Positions 22,901 to 31,907 of a DNA stretch of 64,000 bases are shown here, piece after piece. Below the pieces are notes generated by a model. It saw nothing but the letters and a program-made list of their open reading frames with translations, was not told where the DNA came from and did not search any database. Source of the DNA: Seminavis robusta (taxonomy: Eukaryota > Bacillariophyta > Bacillariophyceae > Naviculales > Naviculaceae); NCBI GenBank assembly GCA_903772945.1, contig CAICTM010000097.1, forward strand, positions 58,208 to 122,207, given 5' to 3'. Position numbers and translations under genes: made by a program. Within the stretch, counting starts at the first letter, position 1, and the number at the start of each line of letters is the position of its first letter.

Positions 22901-23393
22901 CTACCGGTTGAAACCCAAGAGGAAATACATCAGAATGGCTTCAAAGTTCAAGAAGTGGTTTCGAACAAAGGCACAGAAGGGTGATATCAATGTCCCTGGT
23001 ATGCTTCAGCTGGTGGAGGCCGAAGAAGCAGCAACTCTGCAGCATTCAACTACTGACCAAACACGCAAAATATTTGATCAAGCCATTCAATCGCTGCGCC
23101 AAGGCAGCTTCACAGCATTTGCCGCCATCGCCAATGAGAGGGCAGGCGATGCCATGGCTCGGTTTAACGACCCTTTCTGGAGAGACAACTACTACAGAAG
23201 TGCGAGGCTGCTGTACAAGGAGTGGGGGGCAACAACAAAAGCGGAGGAGATGAAGGCAAAACTTGGAAATGAAGAAAGCTCTGCACTAACACAATCACAT
23301 GTGTTGACGGTGAGGGGGCGCAGCCGTTTTGATGCTGTCAACATTGAAAACTCGTTGGAGGGAACATTTGTCTCTGAGATGCAAATAGATTGA
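19986..23393 (+). CDS. STAND-type AAA_16 ATPase with C-terminal helical repeats, 1135 aa
   Basis: A single frame starts at the ATG at 19986. The GRGKEWKALQDSF motif (about 52-64) opens an AAA_16/ORC-like ATPase domain. Walker A is GLSGIGKTH (near 81-89) and Walker B is ILFLDDVQWSDMASREL (near 245-260). Then follow a winged-helix-like part and about 600 residues of TPR-like helices, ending with FWRDNYYRSARLLYKEWGATTKAEEMKAKLG. That ending is the hallmark just before the GAF-histidine kinase part of bacterial, fungal and algal 'multi-sensor hybrid kinases' (kinase-AAA_16-TPR-GAF-HK). Here the protein stops about 35 residues later, with no Ser/Thr kinase in front and no GAF or kinase behind. It is probably a nucleotide-switch scaffold in signalling. 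A 21-base direct duplication adds RGSARID twice near 21612-21653. Confidence 0.8.
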   Translation: MPKQRRSSMRGMRSMSSSDLSLPSRPHRTLVSPHQRHSISIKLNLNWALHVGRGKEWKALQDSFQRVQKKGAASEACIVSGLSGIGKTHFCRQLKRDMMESKETPRGFFGEGKFDQYQQLSDPFAAVVEAFSDICSQILKDLERREEISKNIQASLGSRTDVRLAMKLIPPLAEIFGNNTISVDGPVLGKSMTIQRQTDREERPQPSGGHDETLVRQQPVSASHTMALFRSLLKGIASSSCYVILFLDDVQWSDMASRELVHAILSDSTIQNVLLLAARRDSERTQQNPSSSNLPTMIPENKKEANYISLHNLSESQVTALLVSLFECHPSHQSNERVQPLSKLILKKTGGNIFYIVQLLEFLQQQHLLFYDTLDNEWTWDLAAITLKANASENVVQFLTQVIENNLPGEVRAALAMASCLGFVFHVKVLTLALQMTEDSASFFAEHATTSTDNCETSMLCQRLQDSLRYASEEGLIESVSKDGSVFKWSHDKLLECCYSNMAERQDIELLHLQIGRAMHQKLLLEEAQDDSFLFLTVAQMNRGSARIDRGSARIDQTSHERIDLVELNLRAGEKARSLSAFQTASEYLAIARRLVIEDDWKNEFVLTLELYTMSAETEFSCGNYDTLKDLLDQIESHGQTIEDKMRAWYLRVAMLGQSSPREGSKEACRVLGLLGQPMPFRPSVFRLGYEFFQVRAMVNNCNEDDLLNLPTMEGKKDRVIMKLLQFVDYFGRMDENESLMTLSHLRQMQHTLKNGMSDGAGATYAVWGIVKGMFGDVDGAYRFGQLATTVADNWEESQGAIPKAYASVYTCINHMKEPLAHSVDPLLMAYRAGLESGEAYHGGCCMSAYMGVYITMGLPIGPLLGDMEKFIGQLQEGGQGQLVRFIRPMNEFARILAGKQSSPLIIDETDLPVYRSTDSIWLIYLQYIQNDIWEARNTLRRVMKTTKEPLFDVIYMSYHLRIVSALICYGIYRLKPKRKYIRMASKFKKWFRTKAQKGDINVPGMLQLVEAEEAATLQHSTTDQTRKIFDQAIQSLRQGSFTAFAAIANERAGDAMARFNDPFWRDNYYRSARLLYKEWGATTKAEEMKAKLGNEESSALTQSHVLTVRGRSRFDAVNIENSLEGTFVSEMQID
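21612..21653. repeat. Perfect 21-base tandem duplication within the STAND gene
   Basis: Two identical copies lie at 21612-21632 and 21633-21653, each opening 'cgaggatcagcccgtataga'. The reading frame is preserved (seven codons per unit), and the two copies are identical, so the event is recent. Confidence 0.92.
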
Positions 23394-23701
23394 TCCCTTG
23401 GTAGCCATAATAGTCTTCAAATCTTAGAAGGTTCTTTTCCACTGACGGCCAGCTAGCTAGGATAGGATGATCTGCAGAGGCAAAGTTTAAGCCATGTCTC
23501 TTTTTGAAGGGGACAAACCACCTGATCTCTCTTTGCTTCCACCACGTTGATTTGTCTGGTCGATTAATTGATTCGAAAAAGCGCAGCTTGTCCACGTAGA
23601 GAATCCCTGATTTTCTCACCGTGGATTTCCAAGACTCCAGTGCAGTCGCAAGAAACCTGGATGCGACAATCCTTCAGTCGACTGAATAGACGCAACTCAT
23701 G
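23394..23701. other. Convergent spacer
   Basis: These 308 bases lie between the stop codons of the STAND ATPase and the small minus-strand gene. The stretch presumably holds both 3' untranslated regions. Nothing else is visible apart from a short 'agctagctag' run near 23450. Confidence 0.45.
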
Positions 23702-24226
23702 CTACCTGCACTTGGCAATGGCGTTCATGGCCCGCTGCATGGCTGCAGCAAAAGCAGCCCTCTCATCTGGCGAAAGGGATACAGGGTTCGTCTCCAAGGT
23801 TGCTGCCATGGTATCTAGAGTTGTTGTCGCCACTTTGACAAGTGCTGCCTCGGCGCTTGTTGGGCCTGCCTTGGCTACCGAAGAGGACTGTTGTGGGTTT
23901 ATAGCTGTCACGTCGGTCGGTGCTGTGGTTGGTGGCTTTGTACTAAACACTCCAAACTGTTTGGCTTCCACCGCCCGAAGTCGTTGTCGGTCTTCCCACC
24001 CAGACGGAAGATTTGTGGAGGTAGTTGGACCTTCTTGTTTCTGTTCAATCTGCTGCATGTAGAACGCCTTGACTTCTTCGGTCGTCTTGTAGCCACTACC
24101 ACCTTCTTCGCTGCTATAAGCATTCTTCGCCCCAGAAAACTTGTTCGCGGCATCGCCACCAAGCTTCAAGTCATGCTCTGACATGGTGTTGTTCCTATCA
24201 CCCCATCCGATCGGCAGAGACGACAT
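23702..24226 (-). CDS. Small conserved-looking protein of unknown function, 174 aa
   Basis: A complete frame runs from the ATG at 24226. The protein is hydrophilic with no signal or membrane segment. Two short motifs repeat: SLPIGWGDRN at the very N-terminus and NLPSGWEDRQ near residue 85. They resemble the LPxGWExR opening of WW domains, but the rest of a WW domain (YY and the second Trp) is absent. The C-terminal 50 residues form an Ala-rich helical stretch (SPDERAAFAAAMQRAMNAIA). Regular codon usage and the internal motif repeat suggest a real gene. I recognise no family. Confidence 0.55.
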   Translation of the reverse strand: MSSLPIGWGDRNNTMSEHDLKLGGDAANKFSGAKNAYSSEEGGSGYKTTEEVKAFYMQQIEQKQEGPTTSTNLPSGWEDRQRLRAVEAKQFGVFSTKPPTTAPTDVTAINPQQSSSVAKAGPTSAEAALVKVATTTLDTMAATLETNPVSLSPDERAAFAAAMQRAMNAIAKCR

Positions 24227-24565
24227 GGTTAGTGCTTGGTCAGTGGCTGTTGATTTACATATATGTGAGTGAGGTCTGGTGGCTGTGGGTTGTGTGTTGC
24301 GGCGCAGCGGCGATTGCTATCTAACAAGCTCGATTGGTGGTTGGAGGGAGGCATGCCGACGCCTTGGAAAATCGCAATAAGTCCAGTTCGGTACCCAAAG
24401 CAAATGTGAGTAGCATGTTTGGGGTTCGGGGTTGGCGAGATGAGAGACGAGGTCCAGGATCTCTTCTGTCTTATTCAAGGTCTACGAGTAGCTACCAGCC
24501 AGTAGCTAGCTAGTAGCTAGCATCTCTCTAGCATCCATCATTCTAAAACATCCTAGCTACAGTAG
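24227..24565. other. Spacer rich in AGCT/CTAG tetranucleotides
   Basis: These 339 bases lie between two minus-strand genes. From 24486 to 24572 the sequence is dominated by TAGCTAGC-type runs ('ccagtagctagctagtagct'). No gene is visible. The start of the 23702-24226 gene must draw its promoter from this stretch. Confidence 0.5.
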
Positions 24566-26182
24566 CTAGCCTTGTATCGCTTGCTCTCTAGCTCGCAACT
24601 TGTTCCGCAGCCAGCCGAGACCATTACGTTTTTCAGAAAGGGGTCTGGTGACTCTCTTCTCCTGGCCGGACACAACTGCATTTGACAATGCGGTTGGGTT
24701 CGAGAGGATGAGAACAAAGATGGTACTCAGAAACTCCAAATCATCCTCATCACTTTCTTTGTGATAACGTAGCAACTGGTAGATCATGCCGTTGTTATCG
24801 TGATAATGGCGAATGCCCCGCCGATTCAAGTGCAAGTAGAAATTCATCTCCAGACTGGTCAATGTTCCAGTGCCGTCCAGAGTCAGGTGACGTAGAACTG
24901 GATTTTCTCGCAGCATGTCAATCATGGGTTGGGTGCACACTCGACGGACCATTGACGGAGACACAAAGGGCCATTTCAGATGTAATTCTTGCAAGCTTCG
25001 GTTTTCCTTGGCCAACGCCAGGACCAGGGGAGTCACTTGTTGACGAAAGGAATCATTGTCGCTGTCATGATAGGTCGTCCTATTGTCCAATTCCAAAGTC
25101 AACAATGTCTGATTGTGCTGCAGGGACTGTGCCAGCGGAGTCCCATAGTCCTTCCAATCAATCCCGCCCAACGAAAGGTGGCGTATTGTGGTATTTTTCT
25201 GGAGCATGCTAGCCCATGCGAGACAGCTGGATGGGCCCCAAAAGCTACCAGATAGTTTGATACGTTGTGGTGCCCTGATTGTCTCTTTCATCAAATCCTT
25301 TGCCATGGCGGTGATGGAGTCATTTAGATTGGGCGATGATCCCATGTCCGTGATTTCCAAGTCTTCCAAATTCGATAATGGATTGTTGGGATTCAACTTC
25401 TTATTGATGGACTCCAGATTGCCATCTGAGATGGGGGTATCTCGGATCACGAGCTTCGTCAAGCTACCACCTTTGGTTGCACCACCAAGCACGTCGTCCA
25501 GTGAGCAGTTTGTGAATTCACAAGACTCGAGGATGATCGTTTCCACAGAGGAACGTGTCGTAATAGTGTCGTCTTTTCTAACATCTTCACCATGGAAATG
25601 AACACGCTGCAAGGTCAAGGTGGTCAAATGAACCAGTGGCACCACCATGGTTGACAGTGCTGCAATTGTTGACAGTGTCACATCTTCGAGTGTGAGGTGT
25701 TGCAGCTTGGGGGCAGTCTCCGACAAGTACGTGGAACAAGCCAAAACTTGCTGAGGCACAAAGTGGGAATCGTCAGTACCAACTTCTTCAATGTGCACCG
25801 ACGTTATGGCTCTTTTTTGACGGAATATCCCACGCGGTCGCTGCAACGAGTGGGATGCCGTGGAAAAGTCTCCCCTGTTCAAGCACACCTTCAAAGTTGT
25901 TGGTTGCTTCTGATGGTTTCCTTGCTTTTTGTTTCGAAGGATAATTCTAAAGTCCATCATCTTAGGAATGCAAAAATTGTATTGTTGGTTATGTTGTCTT
26001 TTTATTGTGAGCAACGATGTTGGTTTATTGTTGATGTCTTCGGATGCTGGAATATGTTGTGTTGCTTGGTTGCTTCCGAACCTTTCCTCCCTGTGCTCCG
26101 TGGGTCCCCTTTCTTCATTCCCGGTTGCATCTTTAGAAAGGCAACCCGAAACGCCTACAGAGCCGTCCCTGGCAGAGAACAT
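24566..26182 (-). CDS. Leucine-rich repeat (RNI-like) protein, 538 aa
   Basis: One open frame runs from the ATG at 26182. From about residue 125 the protein shows regular Leu-rich units of about 25-30 residues: KLQHLTLEDVTLSTIAAL, HLTTLTLQRVHFHG, SVETIILESCEFTNCSLDDV, SLTKLVIRDTPISDGNLESI, TIRHLSLGGIDW, LLTLELDNRT, SLQELHLKWPF, VLRHLTLDGTGTLTSLEMNF. This is the ribonuclease-inhibitor-like LRR type, usually a protein-binding scaffold and common in diatom gene sets. The C-terminal 60 residues resemble the tail of such proteins (LNRRGIRHYHDNNGMIYQLL). The N-terminal 80 residues are low complexity, so a later start at MMDFRIIL (near residue 75) is possible. There are no membrane segments. The partner is unknown. 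Confidence 0.78.
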   Translation of the reverse strand: MFSARDGSVGVSGCLSKDATGNEERGPTEHREERFGSNQATQHIPASEDINNKPTSLLTIKRQHNQQYNFCIPKMMDFRIILRNKKQGNHQKQPTTLKVCLNRGDFSTASHSLQRPRGIFRQKRAITSVHIEEVGTDDSHFVPQQVLACSTYLSETAPKLQHLTLEDVTLSTIAALSTMVVPLVHLTTLTLQRVHFHGEDVRKDDTITTRSSVETIILESCEFTNCSLDDVLGGATKGGSLTKLVIRDTPISDGNLESINKKLNPNNPLSNLEDLEITDMGSSPNLNDSITAMAKDLMKETIRAPQRIKLSGSFWGPSSCLAWASMLQKNTTIRHLSLGGIDWKDYGTPLAQSLQHNQTLLTLELDNRTTYHDSDNDSFRQQVTPLVLALAKENRSLQELHLKWPFVSPSMVRRVCTQPMIDMLRENPVLRHLTLDGTGTLTSLEMNFYLHLNRRGIRHYHDNNGMIYQLLRYHKESDEDDLEFLSTIFVLILSNPTALSNAVVSGQEKRVTRPLSEKRNGLGWLRNKLRAREQAIQG

Positions 26183-27114
26183 CCTCTGGTCCTACTATAT
26201 GCGTCCTGTACTGTACTGGCTAGCGGTATCTAGCTAGAGTAAAAGTAAGTCTGTTGTCATAAAGGTGTGGTACCGGAATTCTCTGCCTCTATCTCTACAT
26301 TTTCTCACTTGCGGTTGGCATTTTCCTGCAAAGGTACGTGTACCTGCTAGATGCTGGATGCTGGTTTCCCGAAGTCTCAACGAAAAAAGTCAACTTCGAA
26401 GAGCGTTCTATCATCATCACGTCCAGGTCCCATTGTGGTGCTTATCTGATTCGATTCTGATGACGAGCGACTTCAGCAGATTCCCAGTTGAAATTCGTTT
26501 TGATACTAATGAGAGCTACGGTGATCCTCAGTTGTTGTTTGGTTCTGCTGGTTTTCGGTATTGGTGTCCTGCTTGCTTGTTCGCTTGCAGATACGACGTA
26601 CTTCTGCGTCGTTCTTCCCTCATTTTTCAGCCCGCAAAACGTTGCCGGCCTAGCTAGGTTCTCGTTGAAGATTTTATATTTGGTGGAGCCGTGGCTTCTC
26701 GGTGGCTGGTGTCCTAGATTGAGGATCTCCACGACCCCTACAGAGGTGTGTCCCGGTATGAAGGCAAACTCCGGTATGAAGGCAAACTCGCAGGATAAAC
26801 CTTCTGGCAGCACGGACTACACGAGCATTGCGGAAAGACACGAAAGACAACGTTGGTAAGGACCTACGACAACGCCATCCCCCCATTGTTCCGGTCCGCC
26901 TATGTTTGAACCAGCTTGTGCCCAGTCGTCTGGCACTTTCCCTGATAGTGTTTATCTCGTATTTACGAACCTCTCCTACCGGTACTGGCCAGTTTGCTTC
27001 CTGCAGCCCTCCAAGGCAACAGCGCGTTCCTACCCATTTGAACCATACACAAATAGAATTGTGCACTCTTTGCAATCTCAGCTGCAAAATCTAGATCATT
27101 GGCACGTCCAATCA
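26183..27114. other. Spacer without a convincing gene; one 18-base tandem duplication
   Basis: These 932 bases lie between the start of the LRR gene and the stop of the first CRAL-TRIO-like gene. A frame near 26512-26859 begins with a hydrophobic stretch, but overlapping frames of equal length on the other strand make it unconvincing. A perfect 18-base tandem pair, 'cggtatgaaggcaaactc', lies at 26754-26771 and 26772-26789. Confidence 0.5.
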
Positions 27115-28109
27115 TCAGCAGTTTCCTTTCAATGAGAAGGATTTCTCATGATCATACCGGCGCTTCAAGGTTGCCTTTAAACGAGCTAGCATTCGTTGAT
27201 TGGCCGTTTTGGCGTCTGGAACCAGAAAAAACTCATCCAACCGGCCCTCAAATGTGAGACCGGTCTTGAAGGTGCTTCTTAAATGGGTGGGCAAAATTTG
27301 TCGCAATAAGGTCGCCATTATGTTCACAGTGGTGCTCGTGTGGAAAAGCCTGAGCTGTCCATTGAAAGGATAGACTGTCAAGAGCTCGGAAAAGAACTTC
27401 TGAAAGGTTTTCAGGTCCTGCTTTTTCGTCCAGTCCCAACCTGCCGTAGCCGAACAGAAAAGACATGTTGGAAGCTGAAACTCTGTGGATTGTAAGCAAG
27501 ACATTGACACAGATGCCATACAGCAAACAACTAACCTTCACATTCTGCCAGACAAATAATGCCTTTTCGAATAGAGTCCATATCAGGACAAAATGCAGTA
27601 TGGATATAATAGCCTCCTCGAAGCCAATCATCAACCTTTTCAGGAGTATTCAGCCTTGTTGAATCCAGCTTGGGGGCATCATGGGCAAAGACATAGGTTC
27701 CTTCCTGTTGACTGAAACTGAACCCAAGGTGTTGGCCTGGCATGAGCTCAAATAGTTTCTCAAGACAGCGACATCCTTCTTCATACGTGTCTAAAATCTT
27801 GTACTCTTTCTTGAACTCTTGCACTCCAAGTGCTCGGCGGATGGCATTGTCAATGTCATTCTTTACAACAACACCGTACTGAGCATACATGAAATCGGTC
27901 ATATTTTCCAAATCAGGCATCATTTCCACCGCATCCTTGAGTTGCTTCCCAAACTCGAATTCTTCAGGGGTCAGTCGATTGCGGCGGGGATCATCCATGC
28001 CCATGTTGGCTGGAATTGGATTGTCATCATTGTTGTTGATGTTCGCATTCTGATCTTGCTCTTCATCAACAGCTTCAGTAACAACAGGCGCTTCTGCAGC
28101 TTGGTTCAT
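27115..28109 (-). CDS. CRAL-TRIO (Sec14-like) domain protein, inverted-pair copy A
   Basis: Two exons, 28109-27536 and 27440-27115, join in frame to give 299 residues. The intron (27441-27535) has GT-AG ends and follows AECEG. The start is MNQAAEAPVV; an in-frame stop 15 codons upstream supports it. Residues 1-60 are acidic and disordered. The rest fits a divergent CRAL-TRIO lipid-binding fold: YIHTAFCPDMDSIRKGIICL, then GWDWTKKQ, QKFFSELLTVYPFNGQ, NIMATLLRQILPTHLRSTF and a KTGLTFEGRL end strand. Such proteins carry or present phosphoinositides, tocopherols or retinoids between membranes. The ligand is unknown. The divergent neighbour is its close paralogue with the same intron position. No membrane or targeting segment is seen. 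Confidence 0.82.
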
Positions 28110-28834
28110 TGTTGCTCTCTGTTGAATGAAGGTGGAACTACATCGCTAGCAAGCGGTGGAAACGGTCTTCAACAAGCAAAGAAGATGGAAGATGGAAGAT
28201 GGACGCTGTTCAATGTTCAATGCTTGTCGTGAGCAGTTCTACCACCTGTAAAATCGTGATCTGCGCAGTGTCTGGGTTCTTGAACGGGACTGCAGTCACA
28301 AGGATTGATAATTCTTCAAAATTTAATAGCCTGAGCTTGTCGCTTGTCGCACGTGTGTCGCAAGCAAGAGCTTCCAAGAAGAGTAAAAGGAGTGCTGTGG
28401 GCCCTCTGAATTCTGAATGACCATACTTGTCCTGTACTCCTTAACTAATTTTGATTCGGTCACAGACCAAAGCTCACTTCTTGACTCACTTCGTTTCTTG
28501 CCTTTAAATCGGTTCTTGAACATTTGATCCACGCTCTACACTCAGTGGTTTGGGCTCCATAAGTACGTTATTACGGTACAGTACCCTACCTTCCTAATAA
28601 TTGAGGCTTCCTGGCTTGCCCCTCGCATGGTCATCAGACAGACAGTCTTTTGGCCACCCAGTCACCAGCGAGCTGGCGAAGACGATGAAGCCGCAAGTAA
28701 CCAAAACTGTTGTCTGCATCGAGCAACCATTCATCCCTCCTCGACCTCTGGGAACAGTTCCAGCAGCTATTCCAACCCATACCGGTACGGTAGTCCACTC
28801 TAACGAGGTAGGTAACCCGATCATCCATTCATCG
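28110..28834. promoter_or_regulatory. Head-to-head spacer between the CRAL-TRIO paralogues
   Basis: These 725 bases separate the two start codons and must hold both promoters. An open stretch from an ATG at 28685 is in frame with copy B and could add 50 residues (MKPQVTKTVVCIEQPF). Copy A has nothing similar, so I favour 28835 as the start. The flanks of the two genes are not mirror images, so the inverted duplication is not still palindromic here. Confidence 0.5.
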
Positions 28835-29813
28835 ATGAACCAAGCTGCAGAAGCACCCGTTGTTAATGAAGAGCAAGATCAGAATGCTACCATCGACAAC
28901 GACAATCCAATTCCGGCGGACATGGGGATGAATGATCCCCGCCGCAATCGACTGACCCGCGAAGAATTTGAGTTTGCACAGGAACTGAAGGACATGGTGG
29001 AGATGATGCCTGATTTGGATAATATGACCGATTTCATGTATGCCCAGTATGGTGTTGTTGTTAAGAACGATGTTGACGATGCCATCCGTCGAGCTTTTGG
29101 CTTGCAAGAGTTCAAGAAAGAGTACAAGATTTTGGACACGTATGAAGATGGATGTCGTTCTCTTGGGAAAATGTTTGAGCTCATGCCAGGCCAACACCTG
29201 GGGTTCAGTTTCAGTCAAGAGGAAGGAACCTACCTTTTTGCCCATGATGCCACCAAGCTGGATTCAACAAGGCTGAATACTCCTGAAAAAGTTGATGATT
29301 GGCTTGGAGCATGCTATTATATCCATACTGCATTTTGTCCTGATATGGACTCTATTCGAAAAGGCATTATTTGTCTGGCAGAATGTGACGGTAAGTTCCT
29401 TTGTTTGTTTCAGTTTCTTGCTAACACTCCACCATGCGAGTCATTATCTAACAAAAAGTATCGTCAACGTCTTTTTTGGTTGGCAAGGATGGGATTGGAC
29501 CAAAAAGCAGGACTTCAAAATCTTTCAGAAGTTCTTTTCCGAGCTCTTGACGGTCTATCCTTTCAATGGACAAGTCAGACATTACCACACAGGCACCACG
29601 CTAAATATAATGGCAGCAATGCTGCGACAGATTTTGCCCGCTCATTTGAGGAATACCTTCAAGACAGGTCTCGTTTTTGAGGGCCGGTTGGATAAGTTTT
29701 TTCTGGTTCCAGATGCCAAAACGGCCAATCAACGAATGCTAGCTCGGATGAAGGCAACCCTGAAGCGACGGTATGATCATGAGAAATCCTTCTCATTGAA
29801 AGGAAACTGCTGA
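28835..29813 (+). CDS. CRAL-TRIO (Sec14-like) domain protein, inverted-pair copy B
   Basis: Exons 28835-29390 and 29488-29813 join in frame to give 293 residues. The intron 29391-29487 (donor GTAAGT) sits at the same codon as in copy A. The protein is close to copy A throughout. Over the second exon I count about 93 of 107 identical residues, ending in the same FSLKGNC. The two introns share almost nothing. Domain reading is as for copy A (YIHTAFCPDMDSIRKG, GWDWTKKQ, YPFNGQVRHYHTGTTLNIM). Different residues in the presumed lipid pocket (RHYHTGTTL against RLFHTSTTV) could mean different ligands. Reading through the intron stays open for some distance, so a retained-intron form would run about 100 residues before a stop. 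Confidence 0.82.
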
Positions 29814-30225
29814 TGATTGGCTGTGTCAACTAAGTAGAATTCCGCAATAGAAGTGGGTACAAACTTGCAATCTGCATGCTGCATTTTGGAAGGTTGCAGG
29901 AGCCAACATACACACAGGTTGTTCTCCCGGTACCAGGAGTGAGATAGTCGGTTGATTTCACTCGTGCATAAGATAGGTCGGTTGTCCATGCCGTACCGTA
30001 CGCCAACAGTACGCAAACTATTTCCAATTGGTGTAGTAGACATGCAGTTGTTCTGGCCTAGTAGCTAGAACCCCCGTTCATCCAGTTTTAGCAAGCAAGA
30101 CGTGTAGATGTCTTTATTTATTAAGAGCGTGCTCTAACTCTCTACGAACAACTGAAGCTTGTGGTGCAACTGATAGCAAGCTCGTCCCACACGACTCTCA
30201 ATACGATCAACACAAAAGAGCGAGC
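29814..30225. other. Convergent spacer
   Basis: These 412 bases lie between the stops of CRAL-TRIO copy B and the sulfhydrylase gene. Only 3' flanks are expected. A few palindromic 'ggtacc' and 'accgtacg' sites occur near 29930-30005. No gene is visible. Confidence 0.45.
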
Positions 30226-31907
30226 TTAGTCGACTTTTGCCAGACCCTGGTCTAAATCAGCAATGATATCTTGTATGGATTCGATTCCAATGCTCAAGCG
30301 AACCATATCTGGCCTCACACCGGCCGCTTCCTGCTGTTCTGGATCGAGCTGCGAATGGGTAGTCGATGCTGGATGAATGCACAGAGATTTGCAATCCCCA
30401 ACATTTGCCACATGACTGAACAATTCAAAGCCATCGATCAGCTTTCGGCCCGCGTCCATCGGTTGATCTGACTTGATTCCAAAGATAACAATGCCACCTC
30501 CCTTGCCCTTGAGGTATTTTTCATTGAGGGGATTGGAAGGATCATCCTTTAGACCAGGATATCGGACCCAGGAAACCTTGGGATGTTGTTGCAGGTACTC
30601 TGCTACCTCCAGAGAATTCTCGCAATGACGATCCATCCTCAAACTAAGAGTTTCAATACCCTGCAACATGATCCACGCATTGTCGGGTGAAATGCATCCA
30701 CCGAGATTTCGCAGATTGCAAGTCAATGCACGAAGCTTGAACGCGAGAGGTGCCAATGGCTCGGGCAAGTCATGGCCCCATCGCAAACCTCCGTAGGATG
30801 AATCGGGTTCATCAAACAGAGGGTGTTTACCAGCTGCCCAATCGAATCTTCCGCCATCAACAATGATACCTCCAAGACCAGCGCCGTGGCCACTGATCCA
30901 TTTGGTACAAGAGTTGGTTACAATATCCGCCCCAAACTCCAATGGTCGGCAGAGGTAGGGAGTCGAAAAGGTGGAATCCACCATAAGTGGCAGTCCAATA
31001 CCATGGGCCTCGTTGGCAATCGCCTCGAGATCAAAGACATCCAAACTAGGATTGGAGCATGACTCGGTAAAGAAAGCACGGGTCTTGTCGTCTGCAACTT
31101 TGGCAAAGTTGGAAGGGTCTGTGCCATCTACAAAACGAACCTCGATTCCCATTTTGGGTAGCAAGGTGTCAAACATGCTGAACAACAGGAACAGCAGCAA
31201 TGTAGCGTTATATATCATCATCTGGTAGTCATAAGAGTCATAGGCCATCAACCGCTTACGTGTAAGTCCCTCCATACAGCTGACTGGATGAAACAATGTT
31301 ATCCCCATTTTGGGCCAGGGTGAGGATACCGTAGAAGATGGCATTGGTTCCGCTTGCAACGGCCATACCAGCCATTTCATGAGCACCCTCCAGCTGGGCA
31401 TAGCGAGCCTCCAAGACATGATTGGTGGGGTTGTTGATGCGAGAGTAGATATTACCCAGTTCTTCCAGAGCAAACAGCTTGGCAGCATGTTCCGAACTCT
31501 GGAAAACAAAGGGTGTGGTCCGATGTAACGGAACGCCACGGGGAGCACCAAAGCCTACTCCGTAGGATGCACTGGTGTCTGGAGTGTATCCTCCATGCCT
31601 GGGATATGACGATAGAAAGGTGATTAGAAAAACAACAAAATGTTGGACGAAAAGAGGCAGTCAGGAACGGAGTTTGTCCAACAGAAAAACAATCAAGGAG
31701 CTACAAATCTTCTTGTGAAAGATCGTTTCTGCAAAGATGCCACAACCACGGCAACGCATCCAAGCAGGAACATCCATTGATTGGCACGTACAGCGCAATG
31801 GTATCAAAACCTTTCGTAGCAGTCAAAGCCTTGAGGGTGGAGCTAAAGGACCGAGAAAGGGGAGACGAAAACAAAAAGGAAGAACTTTTGGCAAATCGAT
31901 TCATCAT
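30226..31907 (-). CDS. MET17: O-acetylhomoserine sulfhydrylase (Met17/MetY type), mitochondrial-type presequence
   Basis: Three exons on the minus strand, 31907-31792, 31598-31260 and 31177-30226, give 468 residues. Both introns (193 and 82 bases) have GT-AG ends. Exon 1 encodes MNRFAKSSSFLFSSPLSRSF and a few more residues, basic and Ser-rich without acids, as in mitochondrial presequences. The enzyme then starts at GFDTIALHGGYTPDTSA. PLP-fold motifs follow: NIYSRINNPTNHVLEARYAQ, ASGTNAIFYG and SSSQLYGGTYT. The lysine that binds PLP lies in TNSCTKWISGHG, then GGIIVDGGRFDW and CIHPASTTHSQL. The length matches the Met17 family (about 430-445) plus the presequence. It makes homocysteine (or cysteine) from O-acetylhomoserine and sulfide. 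The specificity call rests on overall resemblance; cystathionine gamma-synthases are a less likely alternative. Confidence 0.88.

Noticed and set aside
26512-26859. Frame with a hydrophobic N-terminal stretch that could be a small secreted protein
   Set aside because: Composition is not coding-like, equal-length frames overlap on the other strand, and part of it is an 18-base tandem duplication.
28601-28834. N-terminal extension of CRAL-TRIO copy B
   Set aside because: It is open from 28685 but has no counterpart in copy A, whose upstream frame is closed by a stop.
31180-31551. N-terminal extension of the sulfhydrylase in its exon 3 frame
   Set aside because: That frame reads intron 2 and then the wrong frame of exon 2; the correct exon 2 frame carries the family motifs.
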